In this document: positions 1 to 8,865 of the stretch, in pieces
Numbering within the stretch: position 1 is the stretch's first letter
Layout: every line of letters begins with the position of its first letter
Source of the DNA: Streptomyces glomeratus
GTDB lineage: Bacteria > Actinomycetota > Actinomycetes > Streptomycetales > Streptomycetaceae
NCBI RefSeq assembly: GCF_021462825.1
Contig: NZ_JAKEEB010000001.1
Span: forward strand, 62,001 to 126,000
DNA length: 64,000 nucleotides
Reading direction: 5' to 3'
Notes under the pieces: generated by a model
Told to the model about the DNA's origin: nothing
Database searches by the model: none
What the model saw: the letters and a program-made list of their open reading frames with translations, nothing else
Translations under genes and position numbers: made by a program

Positions 1-1
1 G

Positions 2-2002
2 GGCGAGCTGGACGGCGCCCTGCGCCGGGCCGTCCTGGAGCGGCTGCCGCGCACCGCCTTCCTGCCGCCCGCCCATGACCCGGGTGAGGACCCCGAGCTG
101 CCCGAGGCGCTGCGGCCGCGGGACGCCGAGATCGTCGAGGGGGCCGGTGCCGAGACCGTGCGGGTCCTCGCCGAGGTGCTGCCCAGCCTGCTGCCCGCGG
201 GCCTCGAGCGCCGCGCGGAGCTGCGTACGCTGGGCGTCGCCCGGGTTCAGCTGACCGAGGCGGTCGACCGGTTGGCGGGCCTGGAGAAGGAGCCCGACTG
301 GTGGTGGCGGCTGTACGACAGCCTGGCCGGGGTCGACCCGGACCGGCTGACGGGGCTGCCGGTGCCGCTCGCCGGGGACACCTCCCGGGGCTTCGGCACT
401 GGGGCAGGCCGTACGACCATCGGGCCCCGGCAGGTGCTGCTGCCGACCGTCGACGGGCCGCCGGTGACGCCCGAGGTCCTGGCGCGGCTGGGCCTGAAGG
501 TCGCCCACCCGGACGCCGCCCATCCGCTCCTGGAGAAGCTGGGCGCCCTGCCGGCCACCCCGCGTGCCGTGCTCACCACCCCGCAGGTACGGGCCGCCGT
601 CGCCGCCTCCCTCGACGACGAGGGGCCCGGCTGGGACCAGGAGGGCCTGGACGCCGAGGAGCTGGCCGACACCGTGCTCGCCCTGGTCCGGGAGGCCGCG
701 CTCGAGCCCGGTGACGAGCCCTGGCTCGGTGCCCTCGCCCTGCCCGACGAGGACGGCGAGCTCGCGCCCGCCGGGGAACTCGTGCTCCCCGGAAGCCCCT
801 TCGCGAGCGTGCTGCGGGAAGGCGAACTCGCCCTGGTCGACCGGGAGCTGGCCGAGCGCTGGGGCGAACAGCCGCTGACCGCCTGCGGGGTGCTGGCGAA
901 CTTCGCCCTGGTCCGTGCCACCGACGTGGTCCTGGACCCCGACGAACTGGAGCCCCGCGACTCGGACTTCGCCGAGCCGGACGACGCCGGACTGCTCGAC
1001 GCCGTCGACGTGTGGTGCGAGGACGTCCTGGACCGGCTGCACGACACTCCGGTGCCGCCGGTGGCGACCGAGATCGTCGCCGTGCGCGACCTCGACCTCG
1101 TCGACGACGGCCGCTGGCCGGCGGCCCTCGCCCTGCTCTCCGAGCCGCCGCTGCGGGACGCGCTCACCCAGCCGGTGCGGATTCTGCTGCCCGACGGCAC
1201 CCATGAGGTCGTACGGCCGTACACCGCCTGGTGGCTGCGCGGCCACCCGGTGCTCGACGGCCGCCGTCCCGCGGGCCTGCGCGCCGCGGGCGGCGACCCG
1301 CTGCTGCGCGGGCTGTACGACGAGGCCGACGCCACCGGCTTCGACGACGAGCAGGTGCTGCGGGCGCTGGGCGTACGCACGTCCGTGGCCGCCCTGCTCG
1401 ACGAGCCCGGCGGTGCCGCCGAACTGCTCGACCGGCTCGCCGACCCCGAGCGGCCCGTGTCCGCCGCGCAGCTCCACGCCCTCTACACGGCGCTGGCGGA
1501 CCTCGACCCGGAACAGGTGACCCTGCCGGACGACCTGCGCGCGGTCGCCGACGGCCGGGTGACCGTCGTGGACGCCGCGGACGCGGTGGTCGTCGACTCG
1601 CCGGACCTGCTGCCCTTCACCGAGGGCGTCCCACTGCTGCCGGTGCGCCCGACGCGGGCCGCCGATCTCGCGGAGCTGTTCCAGGTGCGGCGGCTGAGCG
1701 AGTCGGTGACGGGCGAGGTGACCTCCGAGGGCGCCGAGCACGACGTTCCCGATGCCGTGCGGGTGCTGCTCGGCCCGTCCACGCCGGTCTCGTACGTCGA
1801 GCACGAGGAGCTGGTCGTCGACGGCGTGGACATCGACTGGCGGCTGACGTCGGACGGTGTGCTGCACGCCGCCACCCTGGAGGGCGTCGCCGCGGGGCTC
1901 GCCTGGGCGGCGGGCCAGTGGCCGCGCCGATTCGAGGTCGCCGCACTCCTGGAGGACCCCTCACGCACGGAGGAGCTGGCCCGGGACCGCTGGTTCGACT
2001 GA
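2..2002 (+). CDS. Sacsin/HSP90-like ATP-binding protein, 3' part (5' end outside window)
   Basis: The frame is open from base 2 to the TGA at 2000-2002, giving about 666 C-terminal residues; the start lies upstream of the window. The piece is rich in Leu, Asp and Glu and ends with W-P-R-R-F-E-V-A-A-L-L-E-D-P and D-R-W-F-D, which I recognise as the C-terminus of the large streptomycete proteins annotated as sacsin N-terminal ATP-binding-like or molecular chaperone. The GHKL ATPase domain that defines the family would be N-terminal and is not visible, so function rests on recall of the C-terminal half only. It could act as a chaperone-like ATPase; the substrate is unknown. Confidence 0.6.
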   Translation, partial: GELDGALRRAVLERLPRTAFLPPAHDPGEDPELPEALRPRDAEIVEGAGAETVRVLAEVLPSLLPAGLERRAELRTLGVARVQLTEAVDRLAGLEKEPDWWWRLYDSLAGVDPDRLTGLPVPLAGDTSRGFGTGAGRTTIGPRQVLLPTVDGPPVTPEVLARLGLKVAHPDAAHPLLEKLGALPATPRAVLTTPQVRAAVAASLDDEGPGWDQEGLDAEELADTVLALVREAALEPGDEPWLGALALPDEDGELAPAGELVLPGSPFASVLREGELALVDRELAERWGEQPLTACGVLANFALVRATDVVLDPDELEPRDSDFAEPDDAGLLDAVDVWCEDVLDRLHDTPVPPVATEIVAVRDLDLVDDGRWPAALALLSEPPLRDALTQPVRILLPDGTHEVVRPYTAWWLRGHPVLDGRRPAGLRAAGGDPLLRGLYDEADATGFDDEQVLRALGVRTSVAALLDEPGGAAELLDRLADPERPVSAAQLHALYTALADLDPEQVTLPDDLRAVADGRVTVVDAADAVVVDSPDLLPFTEGVPLLPVRPTRAADLAELFQVRRLSESVTGEVTSEGAEHDVPDAVRVLLGPSTPVSYVEHEELVVDGVDIDWRLTSDGVLHAATLEGVAAGLAWAAGQWPRRFEVAALLEDPSRTEELARDRWFD

Positions 2003-2016
2003 GGCCGGGTCATGCG

Positions 2017-2044
2017 GTGACAAAAAGACCGAGCCGCGTACAAC
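2017..2044 (+). promoter_or_regulatory. Possible promoter for the secreted protein at 2152
   Basis: GTGACA (2017-2022) and TACAAC (2039-2044) are separated by 16 bases. They lie just after the stop of the upstream gene. The match to a vegetative promoter is moderate. Confidence 0.3.
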
Positions 2045-2100
2045 GATGTCCTCCGGCCGGCGGTCTGATCATGCGAGTCAACAGACTCCCTAAGACACTC

Positions 2101-2133
2101 GGGCCCCGCGTGAGCCAACCCGCGGGCCCTTTT
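2101..2133 (+). terminator. Hairpin plus T4 in the leader of the 2152 gene
   Basis: Arms 2101-2110 and 2121-2129 pair over 9 bp with one bulged C and are followed by TTTT (2130-2133). It may terminate the upstream gene. It lies only 19 bases before the next ATG, so if the promoter at 2017 is used it would act as an attenuator for the secreted protein. Confidence 0.5.
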
Positions 2134-2151
2134 CTCCACTTGGGGAACGCC

Positions 2152-3075
2152 ATGCGCATTCGCGCCACCGTGGCCGCCGTCTCCGGCGCCCTGGCCCTTT
2201 CCGCCTTCGCCGTACCGGCCGCTCAGGCCGCCGACGTCGCTCCCGCCCACCGCGCGGCCGTCGCGAAGGTCCTGCAGTCCGCCCGCGCCACCTCCGGCAA
2301 GCAGGCGTTCACCGCCCGCACCGGCACCTCGGGCGCGCCGTACGCCCTGCACGTCACCTTCTCCAACTTCAAGATCGGCAAGGCGTACAAGGTGGGCACC
2401 AACGCCCACGTCTCCATCCCGGTCTCGTACACCCTGACCCACGGCGCCGACGTCGACATCACCTCGCCGGACTTCGAGACGGAGGTCTACCTCTACAAGG
2501 GTTCCTACGACAACCCGGACAACTTCCTCATCGGCGATAAGTCGGCCACCTGCACCGCGACCTCGTCGACCGCCGCGACCTGCAAGGGCGCGATCGACGT
2601 CTACCCGGCCTACGGGGACCTGGAGAACGCGGACGCCGGCACCTGGGGCGCCGCCGCCGGGGCCATCGACTGGAACGGGCAGCTGAACACGACCGATCCG
2701 GATATCTCCAAGGTCGGCGTCGCCGAGCAGGGCGCACTGGGCAAGACCCTGATCCAGCGCAACTCCGCGCTGACGGCCGACGCCTCCCCGGAGCCGGTGA
2801 GGAAGGGCGCGACCCTGACGGTCAAGGGCAAGCTCTCCCACGCCGACTGGGAGGCCGACAAGTACACCGGGGACGCCGGCCAGTGGGTGAAGCTGCAGTT
2901 CCGCAAGAAGGGCAGCAGCACCTACACCACGCTGAAGACCATGAAGACGGACAGCGCGGGCAATCTGAAGACCACGGTCAAGGCGTCCGTCGACGGCTAC
3001 TTCCGCTACTCCTTCGCGGGTACCTCGACCACGCCGGCGGTCAACGCCGCGGGTGACTTCGTCGACGTGAGGTAG
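2152..3075 (+). CDS. Secreted Ig-like/calcium-binding-type protein of unknown function
   Basis: The product is 307 residues. The ATG is chosen because it begins a clear Sec signal peptide: M-R-I-R, a hydrophobic core, then A-Q-A-A-D with probable cleavage near residue 27. The mature part is rich in Thr, Ser, Asp and Lys. It contains a beta-rich segment (residues about 60-130) and a C-terminal Ig-like module (about 205-307) of the kind found in streptomycete exported proteins (A-S-P-E-P-V-R-K-G-A-T-L-T-V-K-G). I see no catalytic motif. A strong terminator follows, so the gene is monocistronic. The function is unknown; extracellular binding or a structural role is an inference. Confidence 0.8.
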   Translation: MRIRATVAAVSGALALSAFAVPAAQAADVAPAHRAAVAKVLQSARATSGKQAFTARTGTSGAPYALHVTFSNFKIGKAYKVGTNAHVSIPVSYTLTHGADVDITSPDFETEVYLYKGSYDNPDNFLIGDKSATCTATSSTAATCKGAIDVYPAYGDLENADAGTWGAAAGAIDWNGQLNTTDPDISKVGVAEQGALGKTLIQRNSALTADASPEPVRKGATLTVKGKLSHADWEADKYTGDAGQWVKLQFRKKGSSTYTTLKTMKTDSAGNLKTTVKASVDGYFRYSFAGTSTTPAVNAAGDFVDVR

Positions 3076-3091
3076 ATCTCCGCCGCACCAA

Positions 3092-3130
3092 GGCCGCCTC
3101 GCCGGGATCCCGGCGAGGCGGCCGTTTTTT
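3092..3130 (+). terminator. Strong rho-independent terminator
   Basis: Bases 3092-3123 form a perfect 16+16 palindrome (GGCCGCCTCGCCGGGA and its complement), followed by T6 at 3125-3130. This is a canonical intrinsic terminator and ends the secreted-protein gene. Confidence 0.9.
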
Positions 3131-3614
3131 CATGAATGCGAGCCGCCGAATTCAGGGAATGGGCGGCGCAACGCCGGTGATCCGTGCAATCGAATCCGAT
3201 TTAAGGGTGCCGTGGGCGGCGGGGCGAGGTCCGGCCGGAACGATGTCCGGTTACTCCCCCTTGGGGGCATACCGGTCGCGGTCTCGTGATGGCTTGTTGA
3301 GCAGGGCGTGGAGGTGTTGTATTGACGAACAGTGAGGCTTTGACTAACGTATGACCCGCCTTTGCCCCGCCTGACCAGCGGTGGCTTTCGGCCAAGGGGG
3401 TTTCACCACTCGCGCCTTTCCGTCTGTCAAGTCGCTGGCGCCTTGAGTTCTGACGCAATCACGGGGGTTTGTTTTGAGGCGTCTCCAGCATCGCGGACCT
3501 GCCTGCCATCATCCGGCACTCGCCTGACTTTCTTCGGCGTATCCGCAGGCTTTTCGTTCATTACATCCGGGCGGGTTCCTCTCTTCGTCGACCCGCTTCC
3601 GAAAGGACTTTCGC
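3131..3614. other. Gene-free stretch: promoter plus long leader
   Basis: I see no coding potential in these 484 bases. They hold a good vegetative-type promoter at 3322-3350, a leader of about 255 bases, and a small hairpin (GCGGGT 3571-3576, ACCCGC 3591-3596) directly before the ribosome-binding site of the next gene. Confidence 0.6.
3322..3350 (+). promoter_or_regulatory. Vegetative (HrdB-type) promoter
   Basis: TTGACG (3322-3327) and TAACGT (3345-3350) are separated by exactly 17 bases. Expected transcription start is near 3357. Confidence 0.55.
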
Positions 3615-4121
3615 GTGCCTTTCCGAGCCCGAAAAATCATGGTATCCGCGGTTGTGGCCGGGTTCGCCACGGTAGGGGGCGTATCCATCGCCGCCGCCGA
3701 CGACCCGCCCACGCCGCCGTCCTCCTCCACGCCGCCCCTCGCGGTCGAGGACTACGGATATCCCTCCGCGGACCGCATCCTGGTGGAGAAGGGGATCAAG
3801 CTGAAGCAGGGCGACGGCCACATCCTGCTGGCCGACTGCGACCAGGCCGCCCAGCAGATCCGCGTGATGACCGTCAAGGACGACTCCGTCGGCCGCCAGG
3901 GCACCTACTGCTTCAGGACCATCGGCAAGACCGGCCGCCTCACGCTCGAACTCCCCCGGGTGTTCTTCATCGAGGCCGCGGACCACCCGGTCAGCGCGGA
4001 CCTCACCGCCAACGGCGCCACCACGACGGTCAACGTGCCGAAGGGCGAGTCCCAATCCGTCGGCGAAGGCACCGGCGGAGGTGCCAGGTCGGTGCTCCTC
4101 GAGCTCCGCGTCACCGGCTGA
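3615..4121 (+). CDS. Small secreted protein of unknown function
   Basis: The product is 168 residues from GTG, supported by GAAAGGA at 3601-3607. The N-terminus is an export signal (R-A-R-K, hydrophobic stretch, A-A-A-D) with cleavage near residue 29, followed by a Pro/Thr/Ser linker (about 30-42). The mature domain has two cysteines that could form a disulfide (A-D-C and Y-C-F) and ends with a beta-rich segment L-L-E-L-R-V-T. I do not recognise the family. The gene lies 107 bases before the secreted pseudo-protease gene on the same strand, so the two may be co-expressed. Confidence 0.75.
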   Translation: MPFRARKIMVSAVVAGFATVGGVSIAAADDPPTPPSSSTPPLAVEDYGYPSADRILVEKGIKLKQGDGHILLADCDQAAQQIRVMTVKDDSVGRQGTYCFRTIGKTGRLTLELPRVFFIEAADHPVSADLTANGATTTVNVPKGESQSVGEGTGGGARSVLLELRVTG

Positions 4122-4228
4122 CCGACCGCCCCCGCGCAGCCACCCCCCACCTTCCGTGCGCGACACGACGCACGGATCCGACACGCCTTCTGCACCCGCA
4201 GAAACAAGCCCTGTGATTCGAGGAAAAC

Positions 4229-5800
4229 GTGACTCATCCCCGTTCGCGCGGGAAGCGCACGGCCTGGACGGCCGGTGTCCTGACGGCCGGTCTCGCCACC
4301 GGACTGCTGATGGCGCCCCCGGCCCAGTCCGTCAACGGTGACCAGGTCCAGGACGGCACCGACCAGTTCGCGGTCAAGCTCCACATCGCCTACGGCGCAG
4401 ACAACGAACGCGGCTGCTCCGGCACCCTGGTCGACCCCCAGTGGGTGCTCACCGCCGCCAGCTGCTTCGCCGCCGATCCCCAGAAGGCGTCCCAGCTCAA
4501 GGCCGGCGAGCCTCCGTACACCACCGTGGTGACCACCGACGGCAACCGGCCCGGCCCGGATGCGCTGCTGAAGCAGAAGGTCACCGAGCTCGTCCCGCAC
4601 CCCGACCGTGACCTGGTCATGGCGCGCATCAACAACCCGGTCACGTTCGACAACCCGCTGGACGGCCCGTTCCCGGACATCGACGAGGCCAAGCTCGACA
4701 CCACCGCACCGGTCCAGGGCGACCAGCTCAGGGCGGTCGGGTTCGGACGCACCAAGGACGAGTGGGTCCCCGGCCGGGCGCACACCGGTTCCTTCACCGT
4801 GGACACCGTGAACGCCTCGACCCTCGCGATCTCCCCGGCCAACGGCGGTGGCGCCCTCTGCCAGGGCGACGCGGGCGGCCCGGTCCTCAACGCGAGGGGC
4901 AACCTGATCGGCGTGGTCAACGCCTCCTGGAACGGCGGCTGCTTCGGCACCGAGGAGACCCGTACCGGAGCCGTCGCCTCGCGCGTCGACGACATCGCGG
5001 GCTGGGTGCAGCAGGTCCGGCTCACGCCCCGCAAGGACTTCCTCACCGACGCCGTCACGGCAGCGGACTTCAACGGCGACGGGCGCACGGACATCGCGGC
5101 CGTGCTGACCCGCGGCCCCGCGCACGTCTTCTACGGCCGCCCCGACGGCAAGCTGGAGTACGGCACCTTCCTGCCCGGCCTCGGCCGTCCCAACCAGAAG
5201 CAGATCGTCGCGGGCGACTTCAAGGAGGGCGCGGGGCTCGAGGTGGTCACCGTCGAGGACGACGGCGACCTCTACATGGGCGAGCGGCGCTCCTGGGCCC
5301 AGAACCTGTGGACCCGGCCCAAGCTGTGGTCCGACTCGGCCTGGAAGGACGGCCTGCCGGTCGCCACCCTCCACAGCAAGACCCCGGGGCGCGACACCCT
5401 GCTGTTCCAGTGGCCCGACGGCTCCCTCTACACGTACAAGAGGGACGCGAGCGGCAACCTGGTCAACCAGAAGAAGGCCATGTGGCCGGACAAGACCTGG
5501 AAGATGAAGCACATCGCCACCGGTGACTTCAACGAAGACGGCCGTGACGACATCGCCGCCGTCGGGGCCGACGGCGCCTTGAACCTCTACCCGGGCAAGG
5601 CCGACGGAACCTTCGACAAGGCCCGTTCGATGTTCCCCGACAAGAGCTGGGGCAGCATGCGGGCCGTGCTGGGCGGCGACTTCGACGGCGACGGCAAGGC
5701 GGACCTGGCCGCCCTGTGGTCCAACGGCGACCTGCGCTGGTACGCGGGCGACGGCAAGGGCAAGGTGGCGGCCGGCAAGAGCATGTGGCCCACGGTCTAG
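4229..5800 (+). CDS. Secreted trypsin-fold pseudo-protease with C-terminal FG-GAP/VCBS repeats
   Basis: The product is 523 residues from GTG, with GAGG at about 4219. A signal peptide covers residues 1-34. Residues about 38-263 follow the chymotrypsin/trypsin (S1) pattern, but the catalytic His is Ser78 (V-L-T-A-A-S-C-F instead of A-A-H-C) and the catalytic Ser is Ala215 (G-D-A-G-G-P instead of G-D-S-G-G-P). Asp128 is kept. The C-terminal half has FG-GAP-type calcium-loop repeats near residues 280-290, 432-450 and 482-500 (D-F-N-G-D-G, D-F-N-E-D-G, D-F-D-G-D-G), which usually build a beta-propeller. The substitutions make proteolysis unlikely; a secreted binding role is inferred. Confidence 0.85.
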   Translation: MTHPRSRGKRTAWTAGVLTAGLATGLLMAPPAQSVNGDQVQDGTDQFAVKLHIAYGADNERGCSGTLVDPQWVLTAASCFAADPQKASQLKAGEPPYTTVVTTDGNRPGPDALLKQKVTELVPHPDRDLVMARINNPVTFDNPLDGPFPDIDEAKLDTTAPVQGDQLRAVGFGRTKDEWVPGRAHTGSFTVDTVNASTLAISPANGGGALCQGDAGGPVLNARGNLIGVVNASWNGGCFGTEETRTGAVASRVDDIAGWVQQVRLTPRKDFLTDAVTAADFNGDGRTDIAAVLTRGPAHVFYGRPDGKLEYGTFLPGLGRPNQKQIVAGDFKEGAGLEVVTVEDDGDLYMGERRSWAQNLWTRPKLWSDSAWKDGLPVATLHSKTPGRDTLLFQWPDGSLYTYKRDASGNLVNQKKAMWPDKTWKMKHIATGDFNEDGRDDIAAVGADGALNLYPGKADGTFDKARSMFPDKSWGSMRAVLGGDFDGDGKADLAALWSNGDLRWYAGDGKGKVAAGKSMWPTV

Positions 5801-5861
5801 TCCCCGGCAGGACGCTCGTGTCGGGCGGGCCCTCTGGGCGGGCCTCTCTACGCGGGCCCCG

Positions 5862-8255
5862 CTAGGCGGGCACGCGGCGGTCGACCCACTTCCAGACGGA
5901 TTCCAGGGCGGCCGCCGCGACCGCTGCGATCCCCACCGCCACCCAGGGGATCGTGACGCCGACCAGCTTCAGCGCGAAGAAGTGCTGGAGCGCGGGCACG
6001 GCCAGCACGAACAGGAACGCCAGGCCCATCGCGGCCACCAGGGAGATCCGCCACCAGGTGTAGGGACGTGCGACGATCGCCAGCACCCACATCGTGATCA
6101 GGAAGAGCGTGAGGGTCGCCGCGCTGGTCTCCGCTTCCAGCGAGCCGGGTCCCGAGTAGTGCTGACGGGCGATCAGATAGGTGGCGAAGGTCGCGACGGC
6201 CGCCATCACCCCGCCCGGGATCGAGTACCGCATGACCCGCCGTACGAAGTGGGGCCTGGCCCGCTCCTTGTTGGGGGCCAGCGCCAGGAAGAAGGCCGGC
6301 ACACCGATCGTCAGGGTCGACAGCAGGGTCAGGTGCCGGGGGAGAAACGGGTACTCCACCTGCGAGCACACCACCAGCACCGCCAGCAGCACCGAGTAGA
6401 CCGTCTTCACCAGGAAGAGGGTGGCGACCCGGGTGATGTTCCCGATCACCCGCCGGCCCTCACCGACCACCGACGGCAGTGTCGCGAAGCTGTTGTCGAG
6501 CAGCACGATCTGTGCCACGGCCCGTGTCGCCTCCGAGCCCGAACCCATCGAGACGCCGATGTCCGCGTCCTTGAGGGCGAGCACGTCGTTCACACCGTCG
6601 CCCGTCATCGCCACCGTGTGCCCGCGCGACTGGAGGGCGCCCACCATGTCCCGCTTCTGCTGCGGGGTGACCCGTCCGAACACGGTGCCCTTGTCCAGCG
6701 ACTTGGCCATCTCCGCCTGGTTGGGGGGAAGGCGGCGGGCGTCCAGGACCCGGCCGGCGATGCCGAGCTTCCCGGCCACCGCGCCCACGGACACCGCGTT
6801 GTCGCCGGAGATCACCTTGGCGCGGACGTTCTGGTCGGCGAAGTAGCGCAGGGTGTCGGCGGCGTCCGGGCGCAGTCGCTGCTCGAGGACGACCAGGGCG
6901 GTGGGCCGGGTGCCCTCCTTGACCCGGTGGTCGTCGAGCTCCCGGGAGGTGCGGGCCAGCAGCAGCACGCGCAGCCCCTGTTCGTTCAGACGCTCGGTCT
7001 CGGCCAGGGCCGGGTCGTCGGGGTTCAGCAGGACGTCCGGGGCGCCCAGGAGCCAGGTGCTGGCCTCGCCGTTGCCCTCGCTGAAGGACGCGCCGCTGTA
7101 CTTGCGGGCGGAGGAAAAGGGCAGGGCCTCGGTGCAGCGCCAGTCCTCGCTGTCCGGGTAGGCGTCGATGATCGCCTGGAGGGAGGCGTTCGGGCGCGGG
7201 TCGGACTCGCCGAGCGCGCCGAGGACCTTGCGTATGTACGTCTCGTCGGCGCCCTGGAGCGGCCGCAGCTCGGTGACGTCCATGCCGCCCTCGGTGAGCG
7301 TCCCCGTCTTGTCCAGGCAGACCGTGTCGACGCGGGCGAGGCCCTCGATGGCGGGCAGTTCCTGGACGAGGACCTGTTTGCGCCCCAGCCGGATGACGCC
7401 GATGGCGAAGGCCACGGAGGTCAGCAGGACGAGTCCCTCGGGGACCATGGGCACGATGCCGCCGACCGTGCGGGCGACGGAGTCCTTGAACCCGTGCTGC
7501 TTGACCACGAGCTGGCTGATGACGAGGCCGATCGCGGTCGGGACCATCATCCACGTCACGTACTTGAGGATCGTGGAGATACCGCTGCGCAGCTCGGAGT
7601 GGACGAGCGTGAACCGGGCCGCCTCCTCGGCGAGCTGGACGGCGTACGCCTCGCGTCCCACCTTGGTCGCCCGGAAGGCGCCGCCCCCGGCGACGACGAA
7701 GCTTCCGGACATGACGGGGTCCCCGGCCCGTTTGACGACGGGATCGGCCTCACCGGTCAGCAGTGACTCGTCGATCTCCAGTCCGTCGGTCTCGACGCTG
7801 ATGCCGTCGACCACGATCTTGTCGCCGGGTCCGATCTCGATGATGTCGTCGAGCACGATCTCGGAGGTGCCGATCTCGGCGGCCACCCCGTCCCGGCGCA
7901 CCGTCGGCCTCGCCTCGCCGATCACCGCGAGCGAGTCCAGGGTCTTCTTGGCGCGCCACTCCTGGATGATGCCGATGCCGGTGTTGGCGATGATCACGTA
8001 GCCGAAGAGGGTGTCCTGGAACGGCGCCACGAACAGCATGATCAGCCAGAGCACGCCGATGATCGCGTTGAAGCGGGTGAAGACGTTGGCGCGGACGATC
8101 TCGCCCAGGGAGCGGCTGCTGCGGACGGGGATGTCGTTGACGTCACCGCGGGCGACCCGCTCGGCCACCTCGGCGGCGGACAGTCCCCGTGTCCGCCCGG
8201 GTACGGGGGCGGGGTGCACGGGATCGAGTTCGGCGCCCGCGTCGATGTGGGTCAT
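5862..8255 (-). CDS. Cation-transporting P-type ATPase, CtpE-like
   Basis: The product is 797 residues from ATG (complement of 8253-8255). All P-type hallmarks are present: the actuator motif L-T-G-E-A-D, the phosphorylated Asp315 in D-K-T-G-T-L-T, and the hinge T-G-D-G-V-N-D. Membrane helices flank the cytosolic domains, with M-V-P-E-G-L in the ion-binding helix 4 region. There is no N-terminal Cys-x-x-Cys metal-binding domain, which argues against copper or heavy-metal types. Length and the helix-4 sequence resemble mycobacterial CtpE, a calcium-uptake ATPase, but ion specificity is inferred. It is transcribed on the minus strand downstream of the DUF2530 gene. Confidence 0.9.
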   Translation of the reverse strand: MTHIDAGAELDPVHPAPVPGRTRGLSAAEVAERVARGDVNDIPVRSSRSLGEIVRANVFTRFNAIIGVLWLIMLFVAPFQDTLFGYVIIANTGIGIIQEWRAKKTLDSLAVIGEARPTVRRDGVAAEIGTSEIVLDDIIEIGPGDKIVVDGISVETDGLEIDESLLTGEADPVVKRAGDPVMSGSFVVAGGGAFRATKVGREAYAVQLAEEAARFTLVHSELRSGISTILKYVTWMMVPTAIGLVISQLVVKQHGFKDSVARTVGGIVPMVPEGLVLLTSVAFAIGVIRLGRKQVLVQELPAIEGLARVDTVCLDKTGTLTEGGMDVTELRPLQGADETYIRKVLGALGESDPRPNASLQAIIDAYPDSEDWRCTEALPFSSARKYSGASFSEGNGEASTWLLGAPDVLLNPDDPALAETERLNEQGLRVLLLARTSRELDDHRVKEGTRPTALVVLEQRLRPDAADTLRYFADQNVRAKVISGDNAVSVGAVAGKLGIAGRVLDARRLPPNQAEMAKSLDKGTVFGRVTPQQKRDMVGALQSRGHTVAMTGDGVNDVLALKDADIGVSMGSGSEATRAVAQIVLLDNSFATLPSVVGEGRRVIGNITRVATLFLVKTVYSVLLAVLVVCSQVEYPFLPRHLTLLSTLTIGVPAFFLALAPNKERARPHFVRRVMRYSIPGGVMAAVATFATYLIARQHYSGPGSLEAETSAATLTLFLITMWVLAIVARPYTWWRISLVAAMGLAFLFVLAVPALQHFFALKLVGVTIPWVAVGIAAVAAAALESVWKWVDRRVPA

Positions 8256-8362
8256 GCATTCGACGTTACGTGCGGATGTGCGCCCTCACCCCTTGAGCGC
8301 CTCGAAGATCCGACCCGGGGAGGAGGGCTCTCGTGCGGTGGTCGTACGTGACAGCCCCCGAA

Positions 8363-8614
8363 CTACCGCTCGGCAGCAGCCCTCTTGATGGCCGCGTCCC
8401 GCCTGCGCACGTACCAGATGCCGACGCAGCCGAGCCCGGCGCCCGCCAGACACGTCCACAGCCACCAGGTGTGCCCGTGGTCGGCGAACCAGCCGTAGAA
8501 CGGCAGCTGGACCAGGAACAGGACGAACCAGAGGATCGTGCCGCCGGTGATGGTGGCGACCACGGGGCCCTCCAGGGGCTCCGGCGCCTCGTGCTTGGGG
8601 GTCCACTTCGCCAT
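8363..8614 (-). CDS. DUF2530 family small membrane protein
   Basis: The product is 83 residues from ATG at 8614; a GTG two codons upstream is the alternative. The start M-A-K-W-T-P-K-H-E-A-P-E-P-L-E-G-P-V-V is typical of actinobacterial DUF2530 proteins. Two hydrophobic helices (about 20-42 and 50-68) are separated by a short W-F-A-D-H-G-H loop, and the C-terminus is basic. The function is unknown. It lies 107 bases upstream of the P-type ATPase gene on the same strand. Confidence 0.8.
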   Translation of the reverse strand: MAKWTPKHEAPEPLEGPVVATITGGTILWFVLFLVQLPFYGWFADHGHTWWLWTCLAGAGLGCVGIWYVRRRDAAIKRAAAER

Positions 8615-8712
8615 GTGCACAGCTTACGAGGGCCCGGCACGGCTGCCGGGGGCGCACCCCGGGGCCTTGTCCCCCAAGGGTCTACGCGCGGAGATAGCGA
8701 TCTGCGCCTTAT

Positions 8713-8757
8713 ATGTTCATACTGAAACGGTTCGAGTCTGGCCGCTTATGTTCGTAT
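8713..8757 (+). promoter_or_regulatory. Tandem operator-like repeats upstream of the purine permease
   Basis: ATGTTCATAC (8713-8722) and ATGTTCGTAT (8748-8757) are near-identical direct repeats 35 bases apart in an AT-richer patch, about 110-150 bases before the permease ATG. They look like binding sites for a regulator of the permease gene. Confidence 0.4.
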
Positions 8758-8865
8758 GAATCGCCAACAGCATCGTGGGGGAGACGTGCTGGCGATCATG
8801 CGAGGGCGAGACTCGATTCGTCTGTAAGCGTCCATCCGCAGTCCCCCGCATCCCTGAGGTTCCGC

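Noticed and set aside
8725..8745. GGTTCGAGTC resembling a tRNA T-arm
   Set aside because: No acceptor stem, anticodon arm or CCA context could be folded around it.
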